Positions 8,635-14,457 of a stretch of 15,470 nt of DNA are shown in pieces. The DNA comes from Rhodoferax sp. Lineage in GTDB: Bacteria > Pseudomonadota > Gammaproteobacteria > Burkholderiales > Burkholderiaceae_C. The notes below the pieces were generated by a model. It was given only the letters and a program-made list of their open reading frames with translations, was not told the DNA's origin and made no database searches. A program made the translations under genes and the position numbers. The stretch is taken from positions 1 through 15,470 of the forward strand of contig JAQGMQ010000314.1 in NCBI GenBank assembly GCA_028292305.1, read 5' to 3'. The stretch's first letter is position 1. Each line of letters begins with the position of its first letter.

Positions 8635-8662
8635 TTGACTTCATTATACGAATAAATATAAT
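8635..8662 (+). promoter_or_regulatory. Sigma70-like promoter of the persulfide dioxygenase gene
   Basis: TTGACT (8635-8640) and TATAAT (8657-8662) are separated by 16 nt, an excellent match to the vegetative consensus in an otherwise GC-rich sequence. Transcription should begin near 8669, about 23 nt before the ATG at 8692. Both boxes lie inside the inverted repeats thought to bind BigR, so repressor and polymerase would compete. Confidence 0.75.
8643..8648 (-). promoter_or_regulatory. Putative -10 box of the bigR operon
   Basis: On the minus strand 8648-8643 reads TATAAT, mirror image of the plus-strand -10 at 8657-8662. A poor -35 (CGTCAT) would lie near 8665-8670. The transcript would start near 8636, leaving a leader of about 42 nt before the bigR ATG. 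The two promoters overlap in opposite directions, so one repressor could close both. Confidence 0.5.
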
Positions 8663-8680
8663 GTATGACGGTAGATTGAA

Positions 8681-8685
8681 AGGGG
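8681..8685 (+). promoter_or_regulatory. Shine-Dalgarno fixing the dioxygenase start
   Basis: AGGGG, preceded by GAA, lies 6 nt before the ATG at 8692 and supports this start over the out-of-frame ATGs at 8661 and 8665. Confidence 0.75.
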
Positions 8686-8691
8686 CGTGCG

Positions 8692-9642
8692 ATGGTCGAG
8701 CAGGTATGCATCGAGGCTTTCTTCGACCCGGCGACAGGCACGGTCAGCTACGTCGTGTCCGACCCCGCCAGCCGGCGCGCGGCCGTCATCGACCCCGTGC
8801 TCGACTACGACGCCAGGTCGGGCCGCACCGGCACCGCATCGGCCGACAAGCTGCTGGCCTACCTGGCCGAACACGCGCTGGGGGTCGACTGGATTCTGGA
8901 AACCCATGCCCATGCCGATCACCTGTCGGCCGCGCAGTACCTGAAGGCAAAGGTCGGCGGTCGGCTGGCCATTGGCCACCGCATCCGCGAAGTGCAGTCC
9001 ACCTTCAAGGTGCTCTTCGGTATGGAAGCCGCGTTCACGGCCGATGGCGCGCAGTTCGACCACCTGTTCCAGGACGGTGAGCGTTTCCGCATCGGCGGCA
9101 TCGGTGCGCAAGCCATTGCTGTGCCCGGCCACACGCCGGCCGACATGGCCTATGCCATCGGCCCCGACGCGGTGTTCGTTGGCGACACGCTGTTCATGCC
9201 CGACGTGGGCACGGCACGCGCCGATTTCCCGGGCGGCGATGCGGCCACGCTGTATGGCTCGATCCATAAATTGCTGGCCCTGCCCCAGGCGACGCGCCTG
9301 TTCGTCTGCCACGACTACCCGCCGGTGGAAGAAGCCGTGGCAGACGCATCGCCCACACCCCTACCTATACCCACGCCCACGCCCCGCGCCGCGGCCTGGC
9401 AGACCACCGTGGCCGCGCAACGCGCCCTCAACACGCATGTGCGCGACGGCGTGTCACAGCAGGCCTTCGTCGCCATGCGCGTCGCGCGCGACGCCAGTCT
9501 CGGCCTGCCCGCGTTGATGATCCCCGCGGTGCAGGTGAATGTCCGCGCCGGGCGACTTCCACCGGCCGAGGCCGACGGCGTGTGTTATCTGAAGATTCCG
9601 GTCGACGTGTTGGGCGTCCCGGCCCTGCCTGCCCAACCCTGA
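8692..9642 (+). CDS. Persulfide dioxygenase, ETHE1/Blh type (metallo-beta-lactamase fold)
   Basis: Oxidises glutathione persulfide or a related low-molecular-weight persulfide to sulfite, detoxifying sulfide. Metal motif THAHADH (71-77), then His147 (VPGHTPAD), Asp165 (FVGDTLFMPDVGTARADFPGG) and His207 (CHDYPP). His74, His147 and Asp165 match the His79/His135/Asp154 iron ligands of human ETHE1. DVGTARADFPGG is diagnostic for this family among metallo-beta-lactamase proteins. Length is 316: the catalytic core ends near 215, a Pro/Thr-rich linker follows (221-231), then a C-terminal block with RDASLGLPALMIPAVQVNVRAG and PPAEADGVCYLKIP, seen in bacterial Blh-type enzymes. No rhodanese or DUF442 domain is fused. 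It is transcribed divergently from bigR under the strong shared promoter, and is the expected enzymatic output of the repressor. Confidence 0.93.
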   Translation: MVEQVCIEAFFDPATGTVSYVVSDPASRRAAVIDPVLDYDARSGRTGTASADKLLAYLAEHALGVDWILETHAHADHLSAAQYLKAKVGGRLAIGHRIREVQSTFKVLFGMEAAFTADGAQFDHLFQDGERFRIGGIGAQAIAVPGHTPADMAYAIGPDAVFVGDTLFMPDVGTARADFPGGDAATLYGSIHKLLALPQATRLFVCHDYPPVEEAVADASPTPLPIPTPTPRAAAWQTTVAAQRALNTHVRDGVSQQAFVAMRVARDASLGLPALMIPAVQVNVRAGRLPPAEADGVCYLKIPVDVLGVPALPAQP

Positions 9643-9691
9643 CCTGCGTTGCGTCGGCCTGTCTGCAGCTGTTGACCGGGCGTCCGCGCGC

Positions 9692-10435
9692 TCAGGCCGC
9701 CCCGCCCACCAGCACCGGCTCGGCGCGGTAACGCTCGCCGAAAATACGCTGCAGGTTCTGCACCTTCGGCCGGTCGTTCACCACGATGTACGGGTGCGCC
9801 GGGTGCCGCGCCATGAAGTCCTGGTGGTAGGCCTCGGCGGCGTAGAACTTGCCACCGGGCTCGACGGTGGTGGCGATCTTGCCGCTGAAGACGCCGGCCT
9901 GGTCGAGCTGGGCGATGTAGGCTTTGGCGACGCGCATCTGCTCGGCGTTGGCGGGGAAGATGGTGGAACGGTATTGCGTGCCGCTGTCCGGGCCCTGGCG
10001 GTTCAGTTGCGTCGGGTCATGGGCCACCGAGAAGTAGATCTGCAGCAACTGGCCATAACTGATCTCGGCCGGGTTGTAGCTGATGCGCACGGCCTCGGCA
10101 TGGCCCGTGCGGCCCGAACCGACCTCGTCGTACCGCGCGGTGTCGGCGGCGCCGCCGGCATAACCGGACACCGCGTTGGTCACGCCCTTGACGTGCTGGA
10201 ACACGGCTTGCACGCCCCAGAAACAGCCACCCGCAAAAACGGCGCTGTCGGTTGCCGCCATGGCAGTCAGGTCGGCGGCGGGCGCCGGCAGCATGACGGC
10301 CGATTCGCCGGCAAACGCGGGCCACACGCGCCAGGCGGCGAGCCCCACGGCGGCGGCGGTCAGGCCACCGAGCCATTGCCGCCTGGAGCTAGGCGCTTCT
10401 GTGGTCGATGGGGTGGATGGCTTGGTCTTGTTCAT
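9692..10435 (-). CDS. msrA: Peptide methionine (S)-S-oxide reductase MsrA, Tat-exported, single-Cys
   Basis: Reduces the S-epimer of methionine sulfoxide in proteins. The catalytic motif GGCFWG puts the nucleophile at Cys71; family blocks GHAEAVRISYNP, FSVAHDPTQLNRQGPDSGTQYRS and YHQDF follow. Unlike cytosolic MsrA, it carries an N-terminal signal: SRRQWLGG (17-24), a twin-arginine type motif, then AAAVGLAAWRVW and a possible cleavage after AFAG, so it should act in the periplasm. Cys71 is the only cysteine, so no internal resolving cysteine exists and an external thiol donor must regenerate it. Its ATG overlaps the dipZ stop (ATGA at 10432-10435), and DipZ's extracytoplasmic thioredoxin domain is the obvious candidate donor. 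GGAAAG lies about 9 nt upstream. Identification is firm; the donor is inferred. Confidence 0.95.
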   Translation of the reverse strand: MNKTKPSTPSTTEAPSSRRQWLGGLTAAAVGLAAWRVWPAFAGESAVMLPAPAADLTAMAATDSAVFAGGCFWGVQAVFQHVKGVTNAVSGYAGGAADTARYDEVGSGRTGHAEAVRISYNPAEISYGQLLQIYFSVAHDPTQLNRQGPDSGTQYRSTIFPANAEQMRVAKAYIAQLDQAGVFSGKIATTVEPGGKFYAAEAYHQDFMARHPAHPYIVVNDRPKVQNLQRIFGERYRAEPVLVGGAA

Positions 10436-11757
10436 GATGCTTTGCTTTCCTTTTTGGCTTCTTCCAGCAGTTGCTGGATCACTTGTTCAGATTTTTCGTA
10501 TTCGCCTTCGCCGAAGTGGTGGAAGCGAATCTGCCCCTTGGCGTCGATGAAGTAATGCGCCGGCCAGTACTGGTTGTTGAACGCGCGCCAGACGGCGAAG
10601 TTGTTGTCCACTGCCACCGGGAAAGACACGCCGAGTTCGCCGACCGCGCGCTTCACGTTGGTCAGGTTTTTCTCGAACGCGAATTCGGGCGAATGCACGC
10701 CGATCACCACCAGCCCCTGGTCCTTGTACTTGCGGTGCCATTCACGCACATACGGCAGCGCGTTGCGGCAGTTGATGCAGCCGAAAGTCCAGAAGTCGAC
10801 CAGTACCACCTTGCCGCGCAGCGACTCCGCGCTGAGCGGTGGCGAGTTGAGCCACTCGGTCGCGCCGTCGAGCGTTTGCATGCGGCCTTCCGCCGGCAGG
10901 TCCAGCGGCGGCAGGGCGACTTTGAACGGCATGCCCACCGCCATGAACCCATCGCGTTGCTGTATCCCAGGCGCTTCTTGCAAGCCCGACGCACTGGCCG
11001 GTGGGCGTTCCGCGGGAACCGGCTTCAGGCGGTCGAACAAGGCTTTCTCGAGCCGGGCCGCGCCCTCGGTCGATACCGCGGTCAACGCGCCGGTGTCCAG
11101 CCCCAGCGCGATCGCCGCCACGCCGGCCAGCACGGCCGCGCCCAGGCCCTTGCGCACCCATTCGCCGGTGCCCGTGAAGCGCTTGGCGCGGGCCAGCAGC
11201 CGGCCGCCACCGACCAGGGCCAGCGCCAGCGAAGTCAGCGCGCCCGCGGCATAGGCCAGCAACAGCAGGGAGGTGTGCACGCTCGGCCCCCGCAGCGCGG
11301 CACCGGTCAGGATCAGACCGAGGATGGGGCCGGCGCAGGGTGTCCACAACAGGCCGGTGGCCAAACCGAGCACGAATGAAGTGGCGGCCGGACTTCGGTT
11401 GGCGGTGGCCGCGGGGCGCGGGCCGGCGGCCGCATTGGCCAGGCTCGAACCCAGGCTCACGAAAGGCCGGGCCAGGCGTTCGGCCAGCCGTGGCAACAGC
11501 AGGCTCAGGCCGGCCAGGGCCAGCAAGGCCATCGCCGCCGCACGGCCGTATTCGTTGGCCTGCACGGCCCAGTGGCCGGCCACGGCGCCCAGCGTGCCCA
11601 CGGCGGTGAACGCCAGGGCCATGCCGCCCAGCAGCGGCAGCCCGCTTCTGGTGAAGGGCTGGTCGGCGCGTGCGAAGACGAACGGGAGTACGGGCAGGAT
11701 GCAGGGCGCCAGGATGGTCAGCGCCCCGCCCAAATAAGACAAGATGAAGACCAGCAT
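10432..11757 (-). CDS. dipZ: DipZ-type protein: CcdA-like membrane domain plus periplasmic thioredoxin domain
   Basis: Carries electrons from cytoplasmic thioredoxin across the inner membrane to an extracytoplasmic thioredoxin-like domain. The CcdA/DsbD-beta part has about six hydrophobic segments and its two conserved cysteines, Cys19 (LAPCILPVLP) and Cys141 (TPCAGPILG). A linker (about 225-310) leads to the thioredoxin domain, with the active site FGCINCRNALP (Cys327, Cys330) and a cis-proline region near NNQYWPAHYF. It has 441 residues; mycobacterial-type DipZ is longer because of an extra C-terminal carbohydrate-binding-like domain, which is absent here. AGGAG (11767-11771) lies 9 nt before the ATG. 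The stop overlaps the msrA start, so the pair is probably translationally coupled, with DipZ reducing MsrA. It may also serve other periplasmic disulfides. Confidence 0.92.
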   Translation of the reverse strand: MLVFILSYLGGALTILAPCILPVLPFVFARADQPFTRSGLPLLGGMALAFTAVGTLGAVAGHWAVQANEYGRAAAMALLALAGLSLLLPRLAERLARPFVSLGSSLANAAAGPRPAATANRSPAATSFVLGLATGLLWTPCAGPILGLILTGAALRGPSVHTSLLLLAYAAGALTSLALALVGGGRLLARAKRFTGTGEWVRKGLGAAVLAGVAAIALGLDTGALTAVSTEGAARLEKALFDRLKPVPAERPPASASGLQEAPGIQQRDGFMAVGMPFKVALPPLDLPAEGRMQTLDGATEWLNSPPLSAESLRGKVVLVDFWTFGCINCRNALPYVREWHRKYKDQGLVVIGVHSPEFAFEKNLTNVKRAVGELGVSFPVAVDNNFAVWRAFNNQYWPAHYFIDAKGQIRFHHFGEGEYEKSEQVIQQLLEEAKKESKAS

Positions 11758-11793
11758 GGTGCACAGCTCCTGATGAAGTGGCGCTTGGCGGGT

Positions 11794-12000
11794 TTACTTC
11801 TTCATTTCGTCTTTGGCCATGGCGTCCTTGCCCATCGCATCCTTGCCCATGGCATCTTTCTTCATGCCGTCTTTCTTCATCGCGTCCTTCTTCATGCCGT
11901 CTTTCGCCATGCCGTCTTTGGCCATGCCGTCTTTCGCCATGCCATCCTTGGCCATGGCATCTTTGGACATGGCGTCCTTGCCCATCGCGTCCTTCTTCAT
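11794..12000 (-). CDS. Pentapeptide MXKDX repeat protein (methionine-rich), open part only
   Basis: This stretch codes for 68 residues made of 13 perfect MxKDx pentapeptides followed by MKK: variable position 2 is K, G, S or A, and position 5 is A, G or E. A methionine therefore recurs every five residues, with alternating Lys/Asp charge. The family is known as small secreted proteins with a signal peptide before the repeats. At DNA level the units are 15-bp direct repeats, some nearly identical (11894-11908, 11909-11923, 11924-11938), so copy number may change by slippage. The ATG at 12000 has no Shine-Dalgarno. The real start appears to be 12075, but an in-frame TAA lies between (next entry). 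Beside MsrA, DipZ and an MsrP-like enzyme, a role as oxidant sink through methionine oxidation is a reasonable inference. Confidence 0.8.
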   Translation of the reverse strand: MKKDAMGKDAMSKDAMAKDGMAKDGMAKDGMAKDGMKKDAMKKDGMKKDAMGKDAMGKDAMAKDEMKK

Positions 12001-12075
12001 TTCGTCGGCGGCGAAGGCCGAGACCGAGCCGATGGCGAGCAGGGCGGCGAGCAGGGTTGTTTATATTTTGTTCAT
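12001..12075 (-). other. Signal-peptide coding stretch of the MXKDX gene, broken by TAA at codon 5
   Basis: Reading on the minus strand from ATG at 12075 gives M-N-K-I, then TAA (12063-12061), then in the same frame TTLLAALLAIGSVSAFAADE running straight into the first MKKDA. The hydrophobic core and AFA-ADE end are a textbook Sec signal peptide and cleavage site. AAGGAA (12086-12081) lies 5 nt before the ATG, so this is clearly the ancestral start. No ATG, GTG or TTG occurs in frame between the TAA and 12000. One base change (from AAA, CAA or GAA) explains the stop. Options are a recent nonsense mutation, a sequencing error, readthrough, or initiation at a rare codon such as the CTG at 12054. 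Confidence 0.85.
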
Positions 12076-12080
12076 GTCGT

Positions 12081-12086
12081 TTCCTT
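12081..12086 (-). promoter_or_regulatory. Shine-Dalgarno of the intact-length MXKDX gene
   Basis: AAGGAA on the minus strand, 5 nt before the ATG at 12075. It shows that translation was meant to begin at the signal peptide, not at the first repeat methionine. Confidence 0.75.
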
Positions 12087-12157
12087 CAGAGTGTTTTCAA
12101 AAATAGCCGCGGTTCGGAATGAACACGGCCTTGCGTTTCGGCGGTGCTGATCTGTCG

Positions 12158-12172
12158 GAGGGTCTCACCCTC
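12158..12172 (-). other. Short hairpin just after the molybdoenzyme stop
   Basis: GAGGGT (12158-12163) and ACCCTC (12167-12172) are perfect complements around a 3-nt loop, 5 nt beyond the molybdoenzyme stop on the minus strand. With no T-run it is unlikely to stop transcription by itself. It may stabilise or separate the upstream message from the MXKDX-dipZ-msrA part. Confidence 0.35.
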
Positions 12173-12177
12173 GTGGT

Positions 12178-12978
12178 TCAACTCCCGCCAAACCAGTTGT
12201 AGCCCTGGTCTTCCCAGTAGCCGCCAGGGTTGGTGTTGGTCACAAAAATCGCCTGGATGTGTTTCGGGTTCTTGTAGCCCAGCTTGGTGGGCATGCGCAG
12301 CTTCATCGGAAAGCCGTATTTGGGTGGCAGGGGCTGGCCGTCGTAGGTCAAGGTCAGCAGCGTCTGCGCATGCAGCGCGGTGGCCATGTCGATGCTGGTG
12401 TAGTAGTCGTCGGCGCACTTGAAGCCGATGTACCTGGCCGTCGTGTCCACGCCCACGCGGCGCAGGAAGTCGGCAAACCGCACGCCGCCCCATTTGCCGA
12501 TGGCGCTCCAGCCTTCGACGCAGATGTGGCGGGTGATCTGGTCCTGTTGCGGCATGGCGCGCAGCTCGGGCAAGGTCCAGCTCCGCTTGTCGGCCACCAG
12601 GCCGGTCACTTCGAGCTTGTAGCCCGCCTCGTCGACCTCGCGCACTTCGTCCTCGCCGTAGTAGGCGTTGAACGGAAACGGGCGGGTGATCTCGGCGTCG
12701 CTGTAGGTGGGCGCCATGCGGTTCGGGTCGAACAGCCAGCCCTGGGCGGCGTCGTTGAAGCGCGAAATGCGGGTCAGGGCGGCTTCCACACCGGCGTTGT
12801 CGCTGATGCTGCAGCCGGTGAGCAGGGCCACGCCGCCCAATGTCAACGAGCGTTGCAGAAACGCGCGGCGCGCGGGTTGCGCGACGCCGCGCCCGATCAG
12901 CTTGCGGGCCTCGGCCAGTGCGGCGTCCGCGTCGATACCGGCGATGGCGGCCAGGGTGGGGCGTTGCAGGATTTTCAT
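12178..12978 (-). CDS. MsrP/YedY-like molybdopterin-dependent oxidoreductase, Tat signal with lipobox
   Basis: A 266-residue sulfite-oxidase-fold molybdoenzyme. The molybdenum ligand is Cys153 in RHICVEGWSAIGKWGG; PKYGFPMKLRMPTKLGYKNP (219-238) matches the cofactor-binding end of YedY-type proteins. N-terminally, ARRAFLQRSL (36-45) is a twin-arginine motif and LLTGC (52-56) a lipobox, so it may be exported folded and anchored as a lipoprotein at Cys56. MsrP reduces methionine sulfoxide in periplasmic proteins; this protein differs in its motif (VEGW rather than VEAWSM), so the substrate is inferred from context: the MXKDX, DipZ and MsrA genes follow. Electrons probably come from the cytochrome b encoded 7 nt upstream. 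AAGGAG (12989-12994) overlaps the end of that gene, 10 nt from the ATG, supporting this start and coupling. Confidence 0.88.
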   Translation of the reverse strand: MKILQRPTLAAIAGIDADAALAEARKLIGRGVAQPARRAFLQRSLTLGGVALLTGCSISDNAGVEAALTRISRFNDAAQGWLFDPNRMAPTYSDAEITRPFPFNAYYGEDEVREVDEAGYKLEVTGLVADKRSWTLPELRAMPQQDQITRHICVEGWSAIGKWGGVRFADFLRRVGVDTTARYIGFKCADDYYTSIDMATALHAQTLLTLTYDGQPLPPKYGFPMKLRMPTKLGYKNPKHIQAIFVTNTNPGGYWEDQGYNWFGGS

Positions 12979-12985
12979 GGGGTCT

Positions 12986-13657
12986 TCACTCCTTCACTTT
13001 CTGGGCGCTCAACATGCTGAGCAGCGTGCGCGGCACCAGGGCCACCATCACCAGGTGCACCACCACGAAGCCGACCAGCAAGGCCATGGCCACGAAGTGG
13101 ATGCGGCGCGCGAATTCATAACCGCCGAGCAGGTCGCGCAGCACACCGAACTGCACCGACTTCCACAACACCAGGCCCGACAGCACCAGCACCACGATGT
13201 CGACCATCACGAACAGGTAGGCGAAGCGCTGCACATGGTTGTAGTGGCGCGGGTCGGCGTGCGACAGCTTGCCGCGCAGCGCGGCCAGGGCGTCGTGCCA
13301 CAAGCCGGCCGGCGTCACCGGGAAAAACTTGGTGAACAGCCGGCGGCTGAACAGGTTGCTGCACAGGTAGACCAGGCCGTTGGTGGCCAGCACCCACATC
13401 GCTGCGAAGTGCCATTGCAGCGCGCCGCCGAGCCAGCCGCCGAGCGTCAGCGCCGCCGGCAGCGTGAACGGGAAGAACGGCGCCGCGTTGTAGATGCGCC
13501 AGCCACTGGCCACCAGCACCAGCACGGCGAGTGCGTTGAGCCAATGGGTCAGGCGCACCCACAGCGGCTGGATCGGCCGAAGTGGCTGGTGGCCTGGGCG
13601 GGCAACGTTGTCGGGGGTGGGGGCTGTGTGGTCCATGGGCTGGATTGTTGAAGCCAT
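12986..13657 (-). CDS. Cytochrome b561/b6-type membrane subunit
   Basis: A 223-residue inner-membrane b-type cytochrome with four main hydrophobic segments (about 34-52, 82-101, 145-165 and 183-207). Candidate heme-binding histidines are His38 (RLTHWLN), His83 (QWHFAAMW), His187 (RIHFVAM) and His201 (VVHLVM), the pattern of two-heme cytochromes of hydrogenases and formate dehydrogenases. It thus differs from MsrQ, which is a ferric-reductase-like protein. It is first in its operon and should pass quinol electrons to the molybdoenzyme encoded 7 nt downstream. The start is ATG 13657; ATG 13636 (residue 8) is an alternative, and neither has a strong Shine-Dalgarno. It diverges from the response regulator gene over a 77-nt gap. 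The partner assignment is inferred from adjacency. Confidence 0.88.
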   Translation of the reverse strand: MASTIQPMDHTAPTPDNVARPGHQPLRPIQPLWVRLTHWLNALAVLVLVASGWRIYNAAPFFPFTLPAALTLGGWLGGALQWHFAAMWVLATNGLVYLCSNLFSRRLFTKFFPVTPAGLWHDALAALRGKLSHADPRHYNHVQRFAYLFVMVDIVVLVLSGLVLWKSVQFGVLRDLLGGYEFARRIHFVAMALLVGFVVVHLVMVALVPRTLLSMLSAQKVKE

Positions 13658-13672
13658 GCGCTCGCCGTTTCA

Positions 13673-13697
13673 TCACGAAATGTTCAATTAATCGTGA
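13673..13697. promoter_or_regulatory. Dyad between the cytochrome b operon and the response regulator
   Basis: TCACGA (13673-13678) and TCGTGA (13692-13697) are perfect inverted halves with a 13-nt AT-rich spacer, centred in the 77-nt divergent gap. They could be the binding site of the neighbouring OmpR-type regulator, although those often bind direct repeats, or of another factor. It is the only AT-rich patch here. Confidence 0.45.
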
Positions 13698-13720
13698 CAA
13701 CTCTCCGAACCCACTCGTCC

Positions 13721-13726
13721 GATAAT
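13721..13726 (+). promoter_or_regulatory. Possible -10 box of the two-component operon, near-leaderless
   Basis: GATAAT ends 8 nt before the ATG at 13735, so a transcript from it would start at or within 2-3 nt of the start codon. No Shine-Dalgarno precedes this ATG, which fits a leaderless message. No good -35 is found at 16-18 nt; an activator bound at the 13673-13697 dyad might replace it. Confidence 0.35.
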
Positions 13727-13734
13727 TCGGCCCT

Positions 13735-14457
13735 ATGGACACTCCCAAACGCGTGCTGATCGTCGAAGACGATGCCCACATCGCCGACCTCCTGCGCATG
13801 CATCTGCAGGACGAGGGCTACGCCGTGGTGCATGCGGCCGACGGCCATGCCGGTGTGCGCGAACTCGAACGCGGCGCCTGGGATGCGCTGGTGCTCGACC
13901 TGATGCTGCCCGGCGTCGACGGCCTCGAGATCTGCCGCCGCGCCCGTGCCATGGCGCGCTACACGCCGATCATCATCACCAGCGCGCGCTCCAGCGAAGT
14001 GCACCGCATCCTCGGGCTGGAGCTGGGCGCCGACGACTACCTGGCCAAACCGTTTTCGGTGCTGGAGCTGGTGGCGCGCGTGCGGGCCCTGCTGCGCCGC
14101 ACCGAGGCCATGGCCCGCAACGCCCGCATCGAATCGGGCCGGCTCACGTTCGACCGGCTGTGCATCGACCCGCTGCCGCGCGAGGTGACGATGGACGGCA
14201 AACCCATCGAACTCACACCGCGCGAATTCGACCTGCTCTACTTCTTCGCGCGGCATCCGGGGCGGGTGTTCTCCAGGCTCGATCTGCTGAACCAGGTCTG
14301 GGGCTACCAACACGACGGTTATGAACACACGGTCAACACCCACATCAACCGGCTGCGCATGAAGGTCGAGGACGACCCGGCCGCGCCGAGCCGCATCCTC
14401 ACCGTGTGGGGCCGCGGCTACAAGCTCGCCGCGCCCGCTGAAGAGGCCGCGCCATGA
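13735..14457 (+). CDS. OmpR-family response regulator
   Basis: A 240-residue DNA-binding regulator. The receiver domain (about 5-120) has the acidic pocket Glu11-Asp12-Asp13 (IVEDD), phosphorylation site Asp55 (LVLDLMLPG), Thr82 (IIITSAR) and Lys105 (YLAKPFS). A winged-helix domain (about 140-235) follows, with PIELTPREFDLLYFFARHPG, then the recognition helix YEHTVNTHINRLRMKVE and the wing ILTVWGRGYKL. It is complete, with family-typical length. The stop overlaps the kinase start (ATGA at 14454-14457), so the pair is co-translated. It diverges from the cytochrome b/molybdoenzyme operon; by analogy with HprRS next to msrPQ in E. coli, that operon is its likeliest target. The signal is unknown. 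Confidence 0.95.
   Translation: MDTPKRVLIVEDDAHIADLLRMHLQDEGYAVVHAADGHAGVRELERGAWDALVLDLMLPGVDGLEICRRARAMARYTPIIITSARSSEVHRILGLELGADDYLAKPFSVLELVARVRALLRRTEAMARNARIESGRLTFDRLCIDPLPREVTMDGKPIELTPREFDLLYFFARHPGRVFSRLDLLNQVWGYQHDGYEHTVNTHINRLRMKVEDDPAAPSRILTVWGRGYKLAAPAEEAAP

Larger units (their letters stand above)
8629..8663. promoter_or_regulatory. Putative BigR operator region (two overlapping dyads)
   Basis: Two inverted repeats overlap here: AATGAA (8629-8634) with TTCATT (8640-8645), 5-nt spacer; and CATTATA (8642-8648) with TATAATG (8657-8663), 8-nt spacer. CGAAT also occurs as a direct repeat at 8627-8631 and 8649-8653, 22 nt (about two helical turns) apart. BigR is known to bind AT-rich palindromes covering the -10 of its own operon. 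Both genes flanking this island belong to the classic BigR regulon. Which dyad is the true operator cannot be told from sequence. Confidence 0.65.

Noticed and set aside
8595..8741. N-terminal extension of bigR to 8741
   Set aside because: It would place coding sequence through the divergent promoter and into the dioxygenase gene; the 109-residue form matches the family.
9643..9691. Terminator between the convergent dioxygenase and msrA genes
   Set aside because: I found no stem of useful length or T-run in these 49 nt; the same holds for 5615-5631.
11794..12000. Repeat array as a CRISPR locus
   Set aside because: Units are 15 bp and contiguous with no unique spacers, and they code for an in-frame peptide.
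11572..12150. Plus-strand open frames across the MXKDX array, with His/Phe- or Met/Ser/Phe-rich repeats
   Set aside because: They are antisense readings of the 15-bp repeats. The minus strand has a Shine-Dalgarno, a signal peptide and a known repeat family.
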